From: Mesostigma viride
Taxonomy: Eukaryota > Streptophyta > Mesostigmatophyceae > Mesostigmatales > Mesostigmataceae
DNA: 60,000 bases
Assembly (NCBI GenBank): GCA_009746045.1
Contig: RPFO01000080.1
Span: 1,038,920-1,098,919 of the forward strand
Direction: 5' to 3'
A program made the translations under genes and the position numbers. Shown here piece by piece: positions 1 to 9,846 of this stretch. Each line of letters starts with the position of its first letter. The first letter of the stretch is position 1. The notes under the pieces were generated by a model. That model saw only the letters and a program-made list of their open reading frames with translations, was not told the DNA's origin and searched no databases.

Positions 1-2
1 AG

Positions 3-821
3 CACTGCATCAGCTGCTGGGACCCCGCATTCGAGCAGTTCGCGTTCGAGCACGAGCGGACGAAGAAGAGGTTCCCCGAGCTGCTCCAGATCTACCCGGA
101 TATGGAGGACACCGCCGAGTTCATCAAGTGGCCCACGCCAGGCACCTACACCGTCTCTGAGCCGAACTTTGCTCTCACCGGCCCCACCGACCCTGGCAAG
201 GTCAACGTCAAGGTCGAGGAGCGCGACCAGCCCTTTCTTCGCGGTGGCTACAAGAGGAAGCAGGAGGACACAAACGACTACCTGAGGTCTTGCGGGCTGT
301 TCAACGACGCCATCAAGAAGCCCAAGGTCGACATCGAGAACTTCAAGAGCGACTTCACCAAGGAGATCTCCAGGATCAAGTGGGAGTGCGAGAAGCGCAA
401 CTATGTCTCCCACCTCAGCTTCGTCTCTTTCACGCTGTCCGAGTCCAACCTCACCAGCACCGTCACTCCCGGCACCAAGGAGTTCGAGCATCTGAAGAAC
501 AAGTTCTGCGGCGTCAAGGCTGCCAGCAAGCAGATGGGCTGCAACCACCAGTTGGACGTGCCCTCCAAGACCTGCAAGGTGTGCAACAAGAAGGCGCACT
601 ACCTCTTCACCGCCAACGGCCACAGCATCGACAACGACGTCGTCTGCAGCGAGTGCGTCCTCGACACTCTGCGGGAGGCTGGCACCAAGAGTGTCTCCTG
701 CCCCATCTGCGAGGGCAAGGACTCCAAGCACGACCTGTGCTTCCCGTTTTTCCGCTACGACTCCGCAGAGTCCTGCTATGCAGCTGTCATGAACCAACTG
801 GCCGCCCCGCGTGCCCTGTAA
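3..821 (+). CDS. Zinc-ligand-rich hypothetical protein, 5' end outside window
   Basis: The frame is open from the first bases of the window, so the first ATG visible at 102 is probably internal. The upstream residues include a CxxCW motif that may close a zinc site lying outside. The C-terminal third has clustered ligands: a GCNH motif, a CKVC pair followed by His, a CSEC pair and a CPIC pair ending in CEG. The spacing resembles a RING or treble-clef zinc module, but I cannot assign a family. The middle is basic and charged with no membrane segment. It is followed by AT-rich DNA and by two same-strand genes at short spacing, and no intron is visible. Nothing shows its substrate; a nucleic-acid or ubiquitin-related role would be a guess. 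Confidence 0.7.
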   Translation, partial: HCISCWDPAFEQFAFEHERTKKRFPELLQIYPDMEDTAEFIKWPTPGTYTVSEPNFALTGPTDPGKVNVKVEERDQPFLRGGYKRKQEDTNDYLRSCGLFNDAIKKPKVDIENFKSDFTKEISRIKWECEKRNYVSHLSFVSFTLSESNLTSTVTPGTKEFEHLKNKFCGVKAASKQMGCNHQLDVPSKTCKVCNKKAHYLFTANGHSIDNDVVCSECVLDTLREAGTKSVSCPICEGKDSKHDLCFPFFRYDSAESCYAAVMNQLAAPRAL

Positions 822-1059
822 ATAGTTCAGAGAATCTCTCTAGTCCCGTGGACTTGTGTACAATTAAAGAGTAATTATATTTTTAATGAAAACAATTCAC
901 ACGAACATCATGTCTTATTTTCCATGCTTGCAATCAAAGTAAAATTAACAATTGCACACGTCCCAAGTGTCCAAATTTAATAATACTTAGCCGTTGAGAC
1001 TTGGCAAAAATTTGAATTTGGCGCGGTTTTAGATTTATACTTCTGGCGCCGTCACCACG

Positions 1060-1260
1060 GGAAATGGCACGTGCCACGTGGCAGAATCCCGTGGACGTGC
1101 ACCGGTCCGTACTCGCGCCGCGCCGTTCCGTATTCGCGCCGCGCTTATCCACAGGACGCGCGCGTCGCGCTCGCGCCGCGCTTATCCACAGGACGCGGAC
1201 CAATCCCGTGGCAGCTGTGGATATCCCTTCGTCTATTAAGTCGCGAGACGCAACAACTCT
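1060..1260 (+). promoter_or_regulatory. Candidate promoter region with duplicated 28-bp block
   Basis: The region just upstream of the gene at 1305 contains CACGTG and CCACGTGG boxes around 1066-1080. It also holds two direct copies of a roughly 28-bp GC-rich block that includes TTATCCACAGG (about 1133-1160 and 1168-1196), and a related TGTGGATATCC in reverse. The position upstream of an ATG suggests promoter elements. No TATA box is obvious. Confidence 0.35.
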
Positions 1261-1304
1261 CGCAGCTATCCTCCTCTCCATCCACCACTACCACGAAAAC
1301 AGCT

Positions 1305-2023
1305 ATGGCTGACTCCGCAAAACCAGCTATGGCTGCCACCTTCGACAGCCTGCCTGCAGAAATCGTGCACCGCCTCGTGGAGCTCTCGTGGCCCAAACTG
1401 TGTGGAATCAACAAGGCCACGCAGGTCCAGTTTGAGAAGGTGAAAGAGGAAAAGACGATCGAAGCCACTGAGCTGCTGAATGCCATTGAGAAGGAGATTC
1501 AGATGCGCTCCCGCAGACGCCGAAGGAACCCTGGCGAGCTGCGCCACATGACTTCATGCGATCTCAAGATGTGCAAGCGGTTGCTGATTGGCAAGAAGCC
1601 CTATATCTTTCTCCGTCAAGCGAAGAGGTGGGTCGCCGAGGCTCACTGCTACAGGAAGCATCTGGCGTGCCTTGCCCAGAATGTGTTTGACAAGATGTTC
1701 TGGGCTGTCATCGTCTTCGGACACGACGCTGACCTTGTCGCTCACGAGTACATCAAGTCCGTGCCGGATCTCGAGAAGGAACGCACGGCAGAAGAGCACG
1801 GGCTCGAGCTCATCAATCGCATGAAGGAGGCGGTGCGCAAGGCCCTCGAGACAAGCGTGGCTCCTCACCACCGCCCCCCCGGATGCAGAAGATGGAGGAA
1901 CTGTGCAATTGGGAGTTAGACGTGTGGAAGAACCAACTGGCCAATGGCTATGTCAGCTGCAGGGAGTGCAGCCTTTTGAAGCCAAGCCATGAACGGAGGA
2001 AGGCGCATGCGATGTACAAATAA
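1305..2023 (+). CDS. Hypothetical protein with C-terminal Cys pair, frameshifted at a C7 run
   Basis: The start is ATG at 1305 (MADSAKPAMAATF); the frame is open further upstream but that part reads like translated promoter. The first segment stops at 1919. From about 1883 another frame continues with natural-looking protein (MEELCNWELDVWKNQ, then SCRECSLLKPSHERRKAH) to a TAA at 2021-2023. The switch falls at seven C's, 1874-1880, and one extra C would join both parts into about 240 residues. The N-terminal LPAEIVHRLVEL loosely recalls an F-box; the C-terminal CREC plus His could bind zinc. An AATAAA follows at 2084. The family is unknown. It shares strand and spacing with its neighbours on both sides. 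Confidence 0.6.
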
Positions 2024-2083
2024 GTACTTCCACTCCTACATTGAGAAAAGGAGTGTTGAAATGATTACTGTATTTTATTTTCT

Positions 2084-2089
2084 AATAAA
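2084..2089 (+). terminator. Polyadenylation-type signal AATAAA
   Basis: AATAAA lies about 60 bp after the stop codon at 2023 in an AT-rich stretch. It is consistent with 3' end formation of the upstream gene. Confidence 0.45.
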
Positions 2090-2204
2090 AGCGTTTACGT
2101 AAACAAAGAGTCCTCACATCTCATGCATTATAAATAGGCCAATTAACAAATGCAATAGGTACGTAGCATATACTAAGCATACAAAACAGGGTGCAAGTGA
2201 CAGA

Positions 2205-2440
2205 ATTCAAAAAGACTTAGCCGTTTAGGAGCTACACTTACTAGCACGGCCCCCTTAGTGCCCAGGACTTGGTGAAAATTCGGGACTTTGCACAGAAACA
2301 CGCCTAACGCCGCGCCGGTACTGCGTACGACAGAAGTAAGGGCGTATGACACGGTGCTCGGGACTTGTGCAAATTTAATTACTGACAAAGTACGCGCACT
2401 TGACCAATGCTAATTACTGTCAAAGTACCCACGGAGCGGC
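2205..2440 (+). promoter_or_regulatory. Repeated upstream motifs before the 2560 gene
   Basis: The motif ACTTAGCCGTT followed by GGACTTGGTGAAAATT resembles ACTTAGCCGTTGAGACTTGG at about 986-1005 upstream of the previous gene. A second pair, TAATTACTG then CAAAGTAC, occurs twice (about 2377 and 2410). Shared motifs before two same-strand genes suggest common control. This is an inference from similarity only. Confidence 0.3.
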
Positions 2441-2559
2441 GCTAGGCACTGGGCCAATTGGCCCTTGCACAATGCATGCTCGGCCCCTAGCCGCAATGCA
2501 AAGGAATTTATTAAGAATGGGTGGGATGAATTAAACTCCATAGCCGTCGACAGGCAAAG

Positions 2560-3483
2560 ATGAAGGACAACCTCGCACAGCTGATAAATAGGGCGTCTTA
2601 CGAGACGATTTTCACTCTCGTAGGCAAGCGCCTGGACGAGGATGTTAGAACAAAAGAAAAGGAAATGAACGTTGCAGAGAGGGGTGTGAGGGCGGACAAT
2701 CGTGACAAGAAACGTGCTTCAGGAAGCAGGGCGCCTGCTGAAGATGCGAAGAATGACTCGTACGACCACTTTGACGTGTCCAAAATAATAGATGCAAAGA
2801 TGGTCGACAATGTTGTTGAGCTCCTTGTGGAGTGGTTTTACACAGACGAGGAGAGGCAGAAGGCCAACCGCCAGGGCAAATCGCTCCAGCGTTTTGACTG
2901 GCTGCCCATCTCAAATTTTGAGCCTGGATGCAACGAGATGATCATCAATTTCTGCAACACCTTCACTGGAACGCAGTCCGCCCAGTTTGCTAAGAAGTTT
3001 GGCACGAACCACGTTGCTATCAGAACGGCATGGATGGCTGTAATGCAGGAGAAGGCGGGGCAGGCGGAGGGGGGGAGCGAGCCTGCCTACAAGCGCACAA
3101 AGACCGAGCAGGTTTCGCGCGAGCGCACCCCTACAACCATTCCAAGCAAGCTCGGCGGGGAGAACCCCAAGAGCGCAGGCGACGGCCAGATGTTTGAGGA
3201 TCCCCAGCGGGCTGCGATGGCCATCGGCATGAAGCTCAAGGCTAGCGAGAGGAAGCAGCGAGAGATCATGGCCGAGCTGGAAGCACTCCGTGCCGAGAAG
3301 GAGGCGTGGCAGGCCTCTGTGAAGCGAGCCATTGAGGGTGTCAACGAGGACAATGCAATCCCGTTGGACGATGATCCCAAGGACGATGATCCTAAGGACG
3401 TGGATGCCAAGGATGGGCACAATGATGGTGATGATGATGATGATGATGAGGAGGAGGATAATGACGAGGGAGATGCACACTAG
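2560..3483 (+). CDS. Hypothetical protein with helical core and acidic Asp/Glu tail
   Basis: This is an uninterrupted 307-residue frame starting at an ATG that follows stop-rich AT-rich DNA. The N-terminal third is charged and helix-prone. The middle (about residues 100-170) is compact, with Trp/Phe-rich SLQRFDWLPISNFEPG and a segment QFAKKFGTNHVAIRTAW that could form a helix-turn-helix. A Lys/Glu-rich helix lies at about 220-255, and the last 40 residues are almost all Asp/Glu with DDDPKD repeats. An AATAAA follows at 3591. Acidic tails are common in chromatin, histone-handling and viral DNA-binding proteins. I recognise no family. It converges on the leftward Rep-like gene. Confidence 0.65.
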   Translation: MKDNLAQLINRASYETIFTLVGKRLDEDVRTKEKEMNVAERGVRADNRDKKRASGSRAPAEDAKNDSYDHFDVSKIIDAKMVDNVVELLVEWFYTDEERQKANRQGKSLQRFDWLPISNFEPGCNEMIINFCNTFTGTQSAQFAKKFGTNHVAIRTAWMAVMQEKAGQAEGGSEPAYKRTKTEQVSRERTPTTIPSKLGGENPKSAGDGQMFEDPQRAAMAIGMKLKASERKQREIMAELEALRAEKEAWQASVKRAIEGVNEDNAIPLDDDPKDDDPKDVDAKDGHNDGDDDDDDEEEDNDEGDAH

Positions 3484-3590
3484 ACAGCTATGATGGTAGT
3501 GTGGCAGCACCAGCACAGCCATGCTGGCTTTTTCTTGGTGGTGGCAGCACCAATACACGTGACAGAGTCCATTCATGCAATATAATCTGG

Positions 3591-3596
3591 AATAAA
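3591..3596 (+). terminator. Polyadenylation-type signal AATAAA
   Basis: AATAAA lies about 110 bp after the stop at 3483, between two convergent genes. The stretch 3484-3703 holds no other feature I can see. Confidence 0.45.
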
Positions 3597-3703
3597 GAAT
3601 TGTTTCATTAATAAATATCATTACATGTGTTTATTTCCATGCTTTACCACGAGGAATGCCATGTTATTGTGCATGCCTGTCAGCCCTCCAAAAGGGGGTC
3701 ACT

Positions 3704-5590
3704 TTAGGTTTTTGTAGGAAACCCCTCTTGCTCTTCCGATTTAAGCAAATAGCCTATCATCCCTGAATAATTCAATTTGTGGCTGGACTTCACTTGGCGT
3801 GCCACAAGGCTCGGCTTGGTTTTGTCATGTTTTCCTTTTTCATCTATTGGTTCACCCCACCCAAGTTCTTTCTTGAGCTTGAGTTTCACAGCATGGGCCG
3901 ATGTAGCCTCAACGTCAATGAGCATGTGGACGTGCTTGTGCATTTCGAGTATTCCTTCCTCCACAATTGACATGCCCTTGCCGCCATTGGCTAGGTGGAA
4001 GGCCTCTATCTTGCCAAGCTCATCATCGTCAAGATCGCGAGCCCCCCTGAAATGGAGATGTGGAGTGTCATATTTTTTAGCGCCGTAGGCCCACGTGCGC
4101 GCTTGGGTTGACGCAATGGGATGTAATCGTCAGTTTCGTGTGCTTGATCTTGGTGCTGTTTTTCGACGTTGTCTTGCTCATCCGTTGCGGTAGCCTCACG
4201 CTCTTGTAGTTGCTGTCTTGCTTGGCTGTGACAAGCATGGTACATGAAAAAAAAAAAATGCAGATTTTTTGCAAGGATGGTGGTCAAGATTGGTTCAAAG
4301 ACTTAATTTTCAAAGAAAAACTCACGTGGACAAGTTTGGCAAGAATAACAGGTTGGAAAAAAAACCCTAGAAAGGATTCAGCGGCTTACCGTCCACGCTT
4401 TATCTTGCATGTTACGTGACGGGTGAGACCACCTTGGCTCTTGGCTACGAAGGGCGGCTCGCAACAGTTGCACATGAAATTCTGATTTTTAATGGCCCCT
4501 TCGCCATCGCTGTCCTCGTCATCACCGGAAACACCAGCTTCATCATCTATGAATCTAACTCTTTTTGCCCAACGTGGAGGGGGATCCTCTTCGTCAACCT
4601 CATCCCCTTCCTCCTCCTCTGACACTTCTTCATCCGCTTCTTCCTCTGCTTCTGGTTCGTCTTCCGATTCGACCTTGTCGACATTATCTTCATCGTCATC
4701 CTCGGAGGCATCGTCTAAAATAGCATGCCGCCCGCGCCGCCGTTGCCTTGTTGCACAGTTTAACTCAGGCACAACGTCGTCCTCCAGAATCTGGAGGTTC
4801 GCATGTGCTGGATCCATCGAGTCCCGTTCTTGCGGATGAACTAGTAGGTCCGGCCTCGTTGGCGGTTGCTGGGCTGGCGTGGTCGTCATGGACGGGGTCG
4901 TCATCTGGAGACGGCTCAGGTGCAGGCGTTTCCTCATTGCGTTCGTCAAAATTGAGGGTTCGTTTAGTCCCCTTGCCAGGCCAGGGCGACTTGCCGGCGT
5001 TTTGGTCTTGGCCATGTTGTTTTGTGGACGTTTGTGTTGATGATGATGGGGTTACAGATGACCCACCCCCAGCAAGCTTGCCGGCAGCAGACAAAACGGA
5101 ATTCAATAATGCATCCTCCTCCGCCTGGGACCCCGTCAGATCCACGCTATCCACCAATGCCCCTTTATTGATTGCGTTGGAGAGCAGGGGCCCTATTGTC
5201 TCAAGTGTCGACAGCACCTCATTTGTTGCATGTTTGACCACCCCCTCCCACAGTTGTTCCTTTTTGCCCAAGGCGACTTTCAGCCGCTCTAGCGTCTTTA
5301 GTTGGGGCTCTACTGTTGTCTCGTACGCCTTTCGCACTTTCTCCTCGCAGAGCTTTTCCTCCCTTTCCTTGAGTTCATGATACCTTGCCTTAGCAGCATT
5401 GACATTCTTTGTTTGAACCTGTACTCCTTCGTTGGCACGGTCCAGGCTTTCTGTCCCTGATGGCGTTAGTTAAATCAACTCGCTGCTTGTTTACTTTTCC
5501 AACGAGGTCCTTGAAGAGGTCTTGTTGCACCAGATTTTTCATCGCCGCCATGGTCCCGGGGCTTCGTTTCTTTCTGTTCCCTTGGTTCAC
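3704..5590 (-). CDS. Coiled-coil / zinc-finger / HUH Rep-like endonuclease gene (two exons, frameshifts)
   Basis: Reading leftward from ATG at 5590, the N-terminal part is helical and Glu/Lys-rich (ARYHELKEREEKLCEEK), then comes a linker and a long acidic region (EDEPEAEEEADEE). A zinc finger follows near 4400-4480 (CNCCEPPF, then LTRH and CK). An intron is well supported: donor GTAAGC, acceptor TGTCACAG, intron 4226-4389, phase 2 kept across it. Exon 2 is Gln/Glu-rich and then enters a Rep-like domain: TPHLHFRG, HKHVHMLID (a His-hydrophobe-His motif, about 3915-3943) and GYLLKSEE with nearby Tyr (about 3730-3760). HUH endonucleases nick one DNA strand through such a His pair, a metal ion and a Tyr. 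Frame changes occur near 5452, between about 4790 and 4990, and at an A6 run (4074-4079). No helicase domain follows. Confidence 0.55.
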
Positions 5591-5914
5591 ACACCTATTG
5601 TCGCGTGTATCCTGTCAATCACATGAATCGTGACGCGTGGCCGCTCCTTCTGCCTTTGGTCTTCGTGCCCCGTTAGTAGCCAGCCAATCACACACGACGT
5701 AAGGTTCGTAACCGCAATCAGTTTCCAACGTGTCGGCCATTTCCATTAAATGATATCCCTGTAACCGCTATTCGGTAGATTGCAAGGTGTCAAAACCTCC
5801 ACCAGGACCTTACTGGGCCTGACGCCCGGAAGTGCCGAACTAATCACCATCTACAATGTCCTAGAACTACGGTCCAATAGATATTCGGTTTGAAACTGAC
5901 AACTGCGACTCCCC

Positions 5915-6112
5915 CCCGGTGTAACACCGTTCCCCCCATTAAGGATTCGCTGATACTCATTTCCCCTCTCACCTCTTTGGTCCATAATTGGCTAATTTCC
6001 CCGATAACACCGTTCCCCCCCCCCATAAGTGCGTTCCCCCCCCGTTGTAACACCGTCCCCCCCCCCCATAAATGCGTCCCCCCCCCGTTGTAACACCGTC
6101 CCCCCCCACGTA
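5915..6112. repeat. C-rich tandem repeat (GTAACACCGT plus C-runs plus CATAA)
   Basis: Short units containing GTAACACCGT, a run of 6-10 C's, CATAA and GCGT recur four to five times in degenerate form, most regularly from 6010 to 6110. They create a spurious Gly-rich frame on the minus strand. Confidence 0.7.
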
Positions 6113-6225
6113 CAGTACTTTCAACCGCAACTCTGCCTTTTAACCGTCGAATGCGCAATCGATCTAGAAAGTATCCGCGATTTCAGTACATGCCGTCACC
6201 CTTGACAGTTGTCGTACAATACTAC

Positions 6226-6332
6226 AAATTAACGCCAATAGAAACTCGCCTCCATACATATATCTCGATAGAGGCATGCCTCTTATTTAATTTCAAGGTA
6301 CCTCTTAATTAATCTCGGCCCCCGCCTCCGCT
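6226..6332 (+). repeat. Dispersed repeat shared with 37.1 and 37.6 kb
   Basis: About 105 bp beginning near ACGCCAATAGAAACTCGCC and ending near TTAATTAATCTCGG is closely matched at 37563-37670 (same strand) and at 37085-37170 (opposite strand). Here only one end of the element described at 36992-37740 is present. Confidence 0.7.
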
Positions 6333-7176
6333 AATTTGCTAATTTGATAAAAAAGAGCCAATTTTACCCCGACTTGTAAGTTCTCGTGGCTGGAGAAGAT
6401 TACTCGGGGAGACGTGAAATCTTCACTCCACCAGGTTCGCTGGTTCCGGGTAGTGGCTGGCGAACAGGGCAGTCGGATGATGGCAACTTGGCATCGTCTT
6501 ATATATTCACGCGTAATATTCTAAGGCATGCACCTGATGCGCGTCAGTGTCTCTGTGATTGTAACTCGCATGCTTTGACTTGGCAGTTGGCACAACTGAC
6601 AATTCACATGTGGGACAAGTGTGGGATGTCATGATTTATAATTATTTAAAGATAATTACCTATAAGTCGGAGAACTTCATTACGACGTTATACAACAGTG
6701 ACGAGGCTTCACAGAGGTATAGCCGTGTAGACCTGAAAGGGAGAATCGGCTTGCGTGCTCAATGCATGTCTGAGCCGGTCTAAGGCCCGGTCTATACGGA
6801 TTTTAAGTTAAAACCGAACCGGTCATTTTTAGCTGAAAATTGGGTCCGGAGGTAAAAATTTCAGTCTATACGAAACTCAACTGTCTGGACCGCAAGTAGA
6901 GTGGTTCCCGCCAAGTCGATGACGTGGCGCCAGCTCCGTGCCCGGGCAATCAGGCAATTACAGGCAATTAAACCCAAAACACTGACGGCGGGGAAGGGGA
7001 AGATGACCCGCGGTCGCCAGCCATGGCGGACAATGCCGAAGGAGATGGACCATTGCTGCCACCCGAAGCGCGAAATCATTGCGTGCCATGCGGATTCGCC
7101 CATGGGAAAACGCCGAAGTGGACGATGAGAGAAAAAGCGCGTTTCGGGCATGTCCTAATTGACGAAAGCATCCGAG

Positions 7177-8395
7177 CAGCGTATTTTAAAGGATATATCG
7201 GTTTCTTTTTACTTTTTATGATGATTTGTAGTCGTAAACTTGCAAGGGTGGCCAGAGATCGCCGAATCTAGCGACCATGCTGCACAACTTTGGTGTGCCG
7301 CAATGCGCCATTATGCGGCCACCGCCTGGGCTAAGGTAATGCCAGCCATGCCAGGTAAAGCTGAGTTATCGTTTCCTTGTCGACGTATGACGTTTAGGTA
7401 TACGTTCTAGCTTGTGTAGCACATTCTTTTTGCATTATTCATGTTCTTTCTTGACCATGGCCTGGCCCCTTCCTAAAACACCATTCATAGATGCCTCCCT
7501 CAGTCAGTTGACCTGCCATAGTGTGACGGTGATAAGTTTTAGAGGTTGTATGGGTTTGAATACCTCCATATATGTTTGTTATACATTTCCCACACACATA
7601 TTGCATGAGTGAGAGGCAGTTGGCTGGTCTCTGTGGCATCATCAAGCATGTAACCGGTGAGTAGAAGCTTCCCATTGTCAGCATGTGCCACCAGGTGTGC
7701 TGCAGGCCATCACCTGGCAAGCTATAGCAGCTTAGGCCTAGTTTATCCTTGCTAGGGCAAGCTGAAATAGGCTCGACATCACTAGTTTGTTGGTGGCTGC
7801 CTCCTAGAATGCATGCCTTGCGTAGGGTGTCCGTACCACGTTACCTACGTGCATGGACAAGGTGGCAGCTGCACATAGGTGCCATGTAAGGGCAGTGTGA
7901 TGATGCAGTCATGTTTCCCCATCATTGTGGAAGGGAAATGTGTTGTATGGCATGGTTGGTGGCCTTATTAGTAGTAGGTAGTATGCCAAGCCCTACCCCC
8001 TTGGTTGCTTTTTACCAACGGTACCCCTATGGGCTGTACTGGGTGTAGCTGCTGGTATACCCAACCAAGTGATGACCCCAATGGCTCAAACTGCTCAGCA
8101 ACTAATTGTTTATCATCCCTGAAGTGGTAGTTGCCTAGCTCTCATAACATGATTCAAAATGCACATTCTACCAAAACTGAAAACGCGCGTCTTGACTGCC
8201 CTGACTTTGACGGTAGTTATACATGGCCTACCCTGCATATATGTAAGGTTGTGATGTATCAACCGGAAGAGCAACTCATGGACATGCTTGGCCCCCAAGG
8301 ACAGCCATTGGATATGGGTAGGTTGGATGGCATCTGGTTTGCAAAGTTGTGAAGTTACAGCCGATGCATTGGCAGTATTTCTGCCCATTTAGGGG
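7177..8395 (-). mobile_element. Truncated TTAA-type element inside the Harbinger copy
   Basis: This stretch matches the reverse complement of 53465 to about 54686. The shared features include the end sequence CCATTTAGGGG followed by TTAA at 8396-8399, and the block around 7439-7720 against 54148-54430. Its other end is missing: homology stops near 7177 at GTATTTTAAAGGATATATCG. I find no transposase in it, so it is probably non-autonomous. Confidence 0.7.
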
Positions 8396-8489
8396 TTAAG
8401 TTTGACAACTGTGATGGTCATCAACTACCATTGCACATGCATCCTTTTTGACATTACAATAGCGGGATTAGGCAACATTCTCATCCTCA

Positions 8490-8778
8490 CCGCTTGTGGG
8501 TAAAAAAAAAATGGCAACCAAACACCATGCCACACGTGGCACACTCAAGCATACACCAAGGTGGGTAAAAAAAACTGGCAACCAAACACCATGCCACACG
8601 TGGCACACTCAAGCATACACCAAGGTGGGTAAAAGAAACTGGCAACCAAACACCATGCCACACGTGGCACACTCAAGCATTATTATACACCAAGGTGGGT
8701 AAAAAAACTGGCAACCAAACACCATGCCACACGTGGCACACTCAAGCATTATACACCAAGGTGGGTAAAAAAAACTGG
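8490..8778. repeat. Tandem repeat of about 65-72 bp, four to five copies
   Basis: Units run from GGTGGGTAAAAAAAACTGGCA through CACACGTGGCACACTCAAGC to TACACCAA, differing in A-run length and a short TTAT insertion. They lie just 3' of the transposase stop inside the Harbinger element. Confidence 0.85.
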
Positions 8779-9300
8779 CTAGCATGTTGCATGTCGTAGG
8801 TCACATGTCAATGCACGGTGAAGGATGCCAAAGCGGTGAATAAGAATCCCAAATGCACGCTCTATGACCTGCCTGTACAAAGAGATGTAATAGTTACATG
8901 CGTCCTCTTGGACGTTGAGACCCCTTCCTGGGTAGGGAGTCACAAGCCAAGGCTTGATGGTGTATGCCTCATCTGCCACTATGTAGAATCCTTCTGGCAG
9001 GCCAACACGTGCCAATTCCGTGTGCAAAGAGCTGACACGAAATGCGACACTGTCATGGGTACTGCCGCAACATTTGTTGGAGCCATACAGAAAACGACAT
9101 TTCGAATCGCACACAGCTTGCATGACAAGCGCATAAAACCCCTTACGATTGTAGTACTGCCTGGGGTTCGCTACCTCCGACTTGAAGGTTTTTTTTTTAT
9201 CTTGATTGCGATACCATCGAGCGCACCAACAGGACCATCAACAACTCCCCTGGTCGTTTGGTTGAAACCATCGGCCAAACGCGACAGTTCGCCCGAATCA
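8779..9300 (-). pseudogene. PIF/Harbinger DDE transposase fragment
   Basis: The leftward translation carries the hallmarks of the DDE_Tnp_4 domain: GALDGIAIKI (first Asp), NPRQYYNRKGFYALV, GSTHDSVAF (second Asp), VADEAYTIKPWLVTPYPG and ERAFGIL (Glu). The first-Asp part and the rest are in different frames. The switch is at an A10 run (about 9189-9198), where one more A would join them. The N-terminal part is not recoverable as one frame, and I see no Myb-like partner gene, which autonomous Harbinger elements normally carry. The gene would cut and paste this element. As read it is not functional. Confidence 0.8.
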
Positions 9301-9846
9301 TCCGTGGTTGCGAGTGCGCTTCTCATTAGCAGCTCGCGGCAAGCCAAACCGACTTACGTAGGGCTTGGAAACGTGCACCACGCCTTGAGAGACGTCTTTA
9401 TCCTGTACGCCTTCGCATCATCTTCAAATCCTGCAAATCATTCCAGTCCTCCCTGTCAATCCTGTCCTCGTCGGGCTTGCGCATAAGGTGGTATGACTGG
9501 CGAGACATTATGGCCGAGTGTTTTCGTGCTTTAAATACGCAACTGAAATGGTCGGAATTACCAACTGCAATGGCACACACAGCTATGGCAACCAGCCTTC
9601 ACGTCGGTAGTAGCAGCCCGACCACCAGGGTTTTCCCGCCAATTATTCCTTTTTAACTTTTAACTCCGAAAAAAAAATAACAGGGGTCCGTGGCCAAGCC
9701 CGTCTGGAGTTATTTTTTATCTCCGGTGAGTTAAAACCGCAAGTTATTTTTCACCGTTGGATGAAAACCGGCCCTCAATCTCACCGTCCATTGTTTCCCG
9801 CCACTTTTAACTCCGCGAAGTTATTTCCCGTATAGACCGGGCCTAA

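Larger units (their letters stand above)
5591..6783. other. Non-coding stretch with C-rich repeats
   Basis: I see no credible gene here. The part just right of 5590 is presumably the promoter of the leftward Rep-like gene. The rest contains the C-rich tandem repeat and the dispersed repeat listed separately, and short AT-rich spacers. Confidence 0.5.
6784..9843 (-). mobile_element. PIF/Harbinger DNA transposon, 3,060 bp, TAA target duplication
   Basis: The ends are inverted repeats beginning GGCCCGGTCTATACGG at 6784 and the reverse complement ending at 9843. Both are flanked by TAA (6781-6783 and 9844-9846), the 3-bp TWA-type duplication typical of the PIF/Harbinger superfamily. A broken leftward transposase lies at 8779-9300, and smaller copies of end-like motifs lie at about 9655-9800. 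The interior from 7177 to 8395 is foreign: it matches the inverted interior of the TTAA element at 53465-55164. The pair of intact ends implies past mobility of the whole composite or insertion after transposition. Confidence 0.85.

Noticed and set aside
290-874. 194-residue Arg/Gln-rich frame overlapping the first gene
   Set aside because: It is a shadow frame of the zinc-ligand-rich gene with biased composition and no motifs.
2560-3483. Possible histone chaperone because of the acidic tail
   Set aside because: The tail alone is not diagnostic and no chaperone core fold is recognisable.
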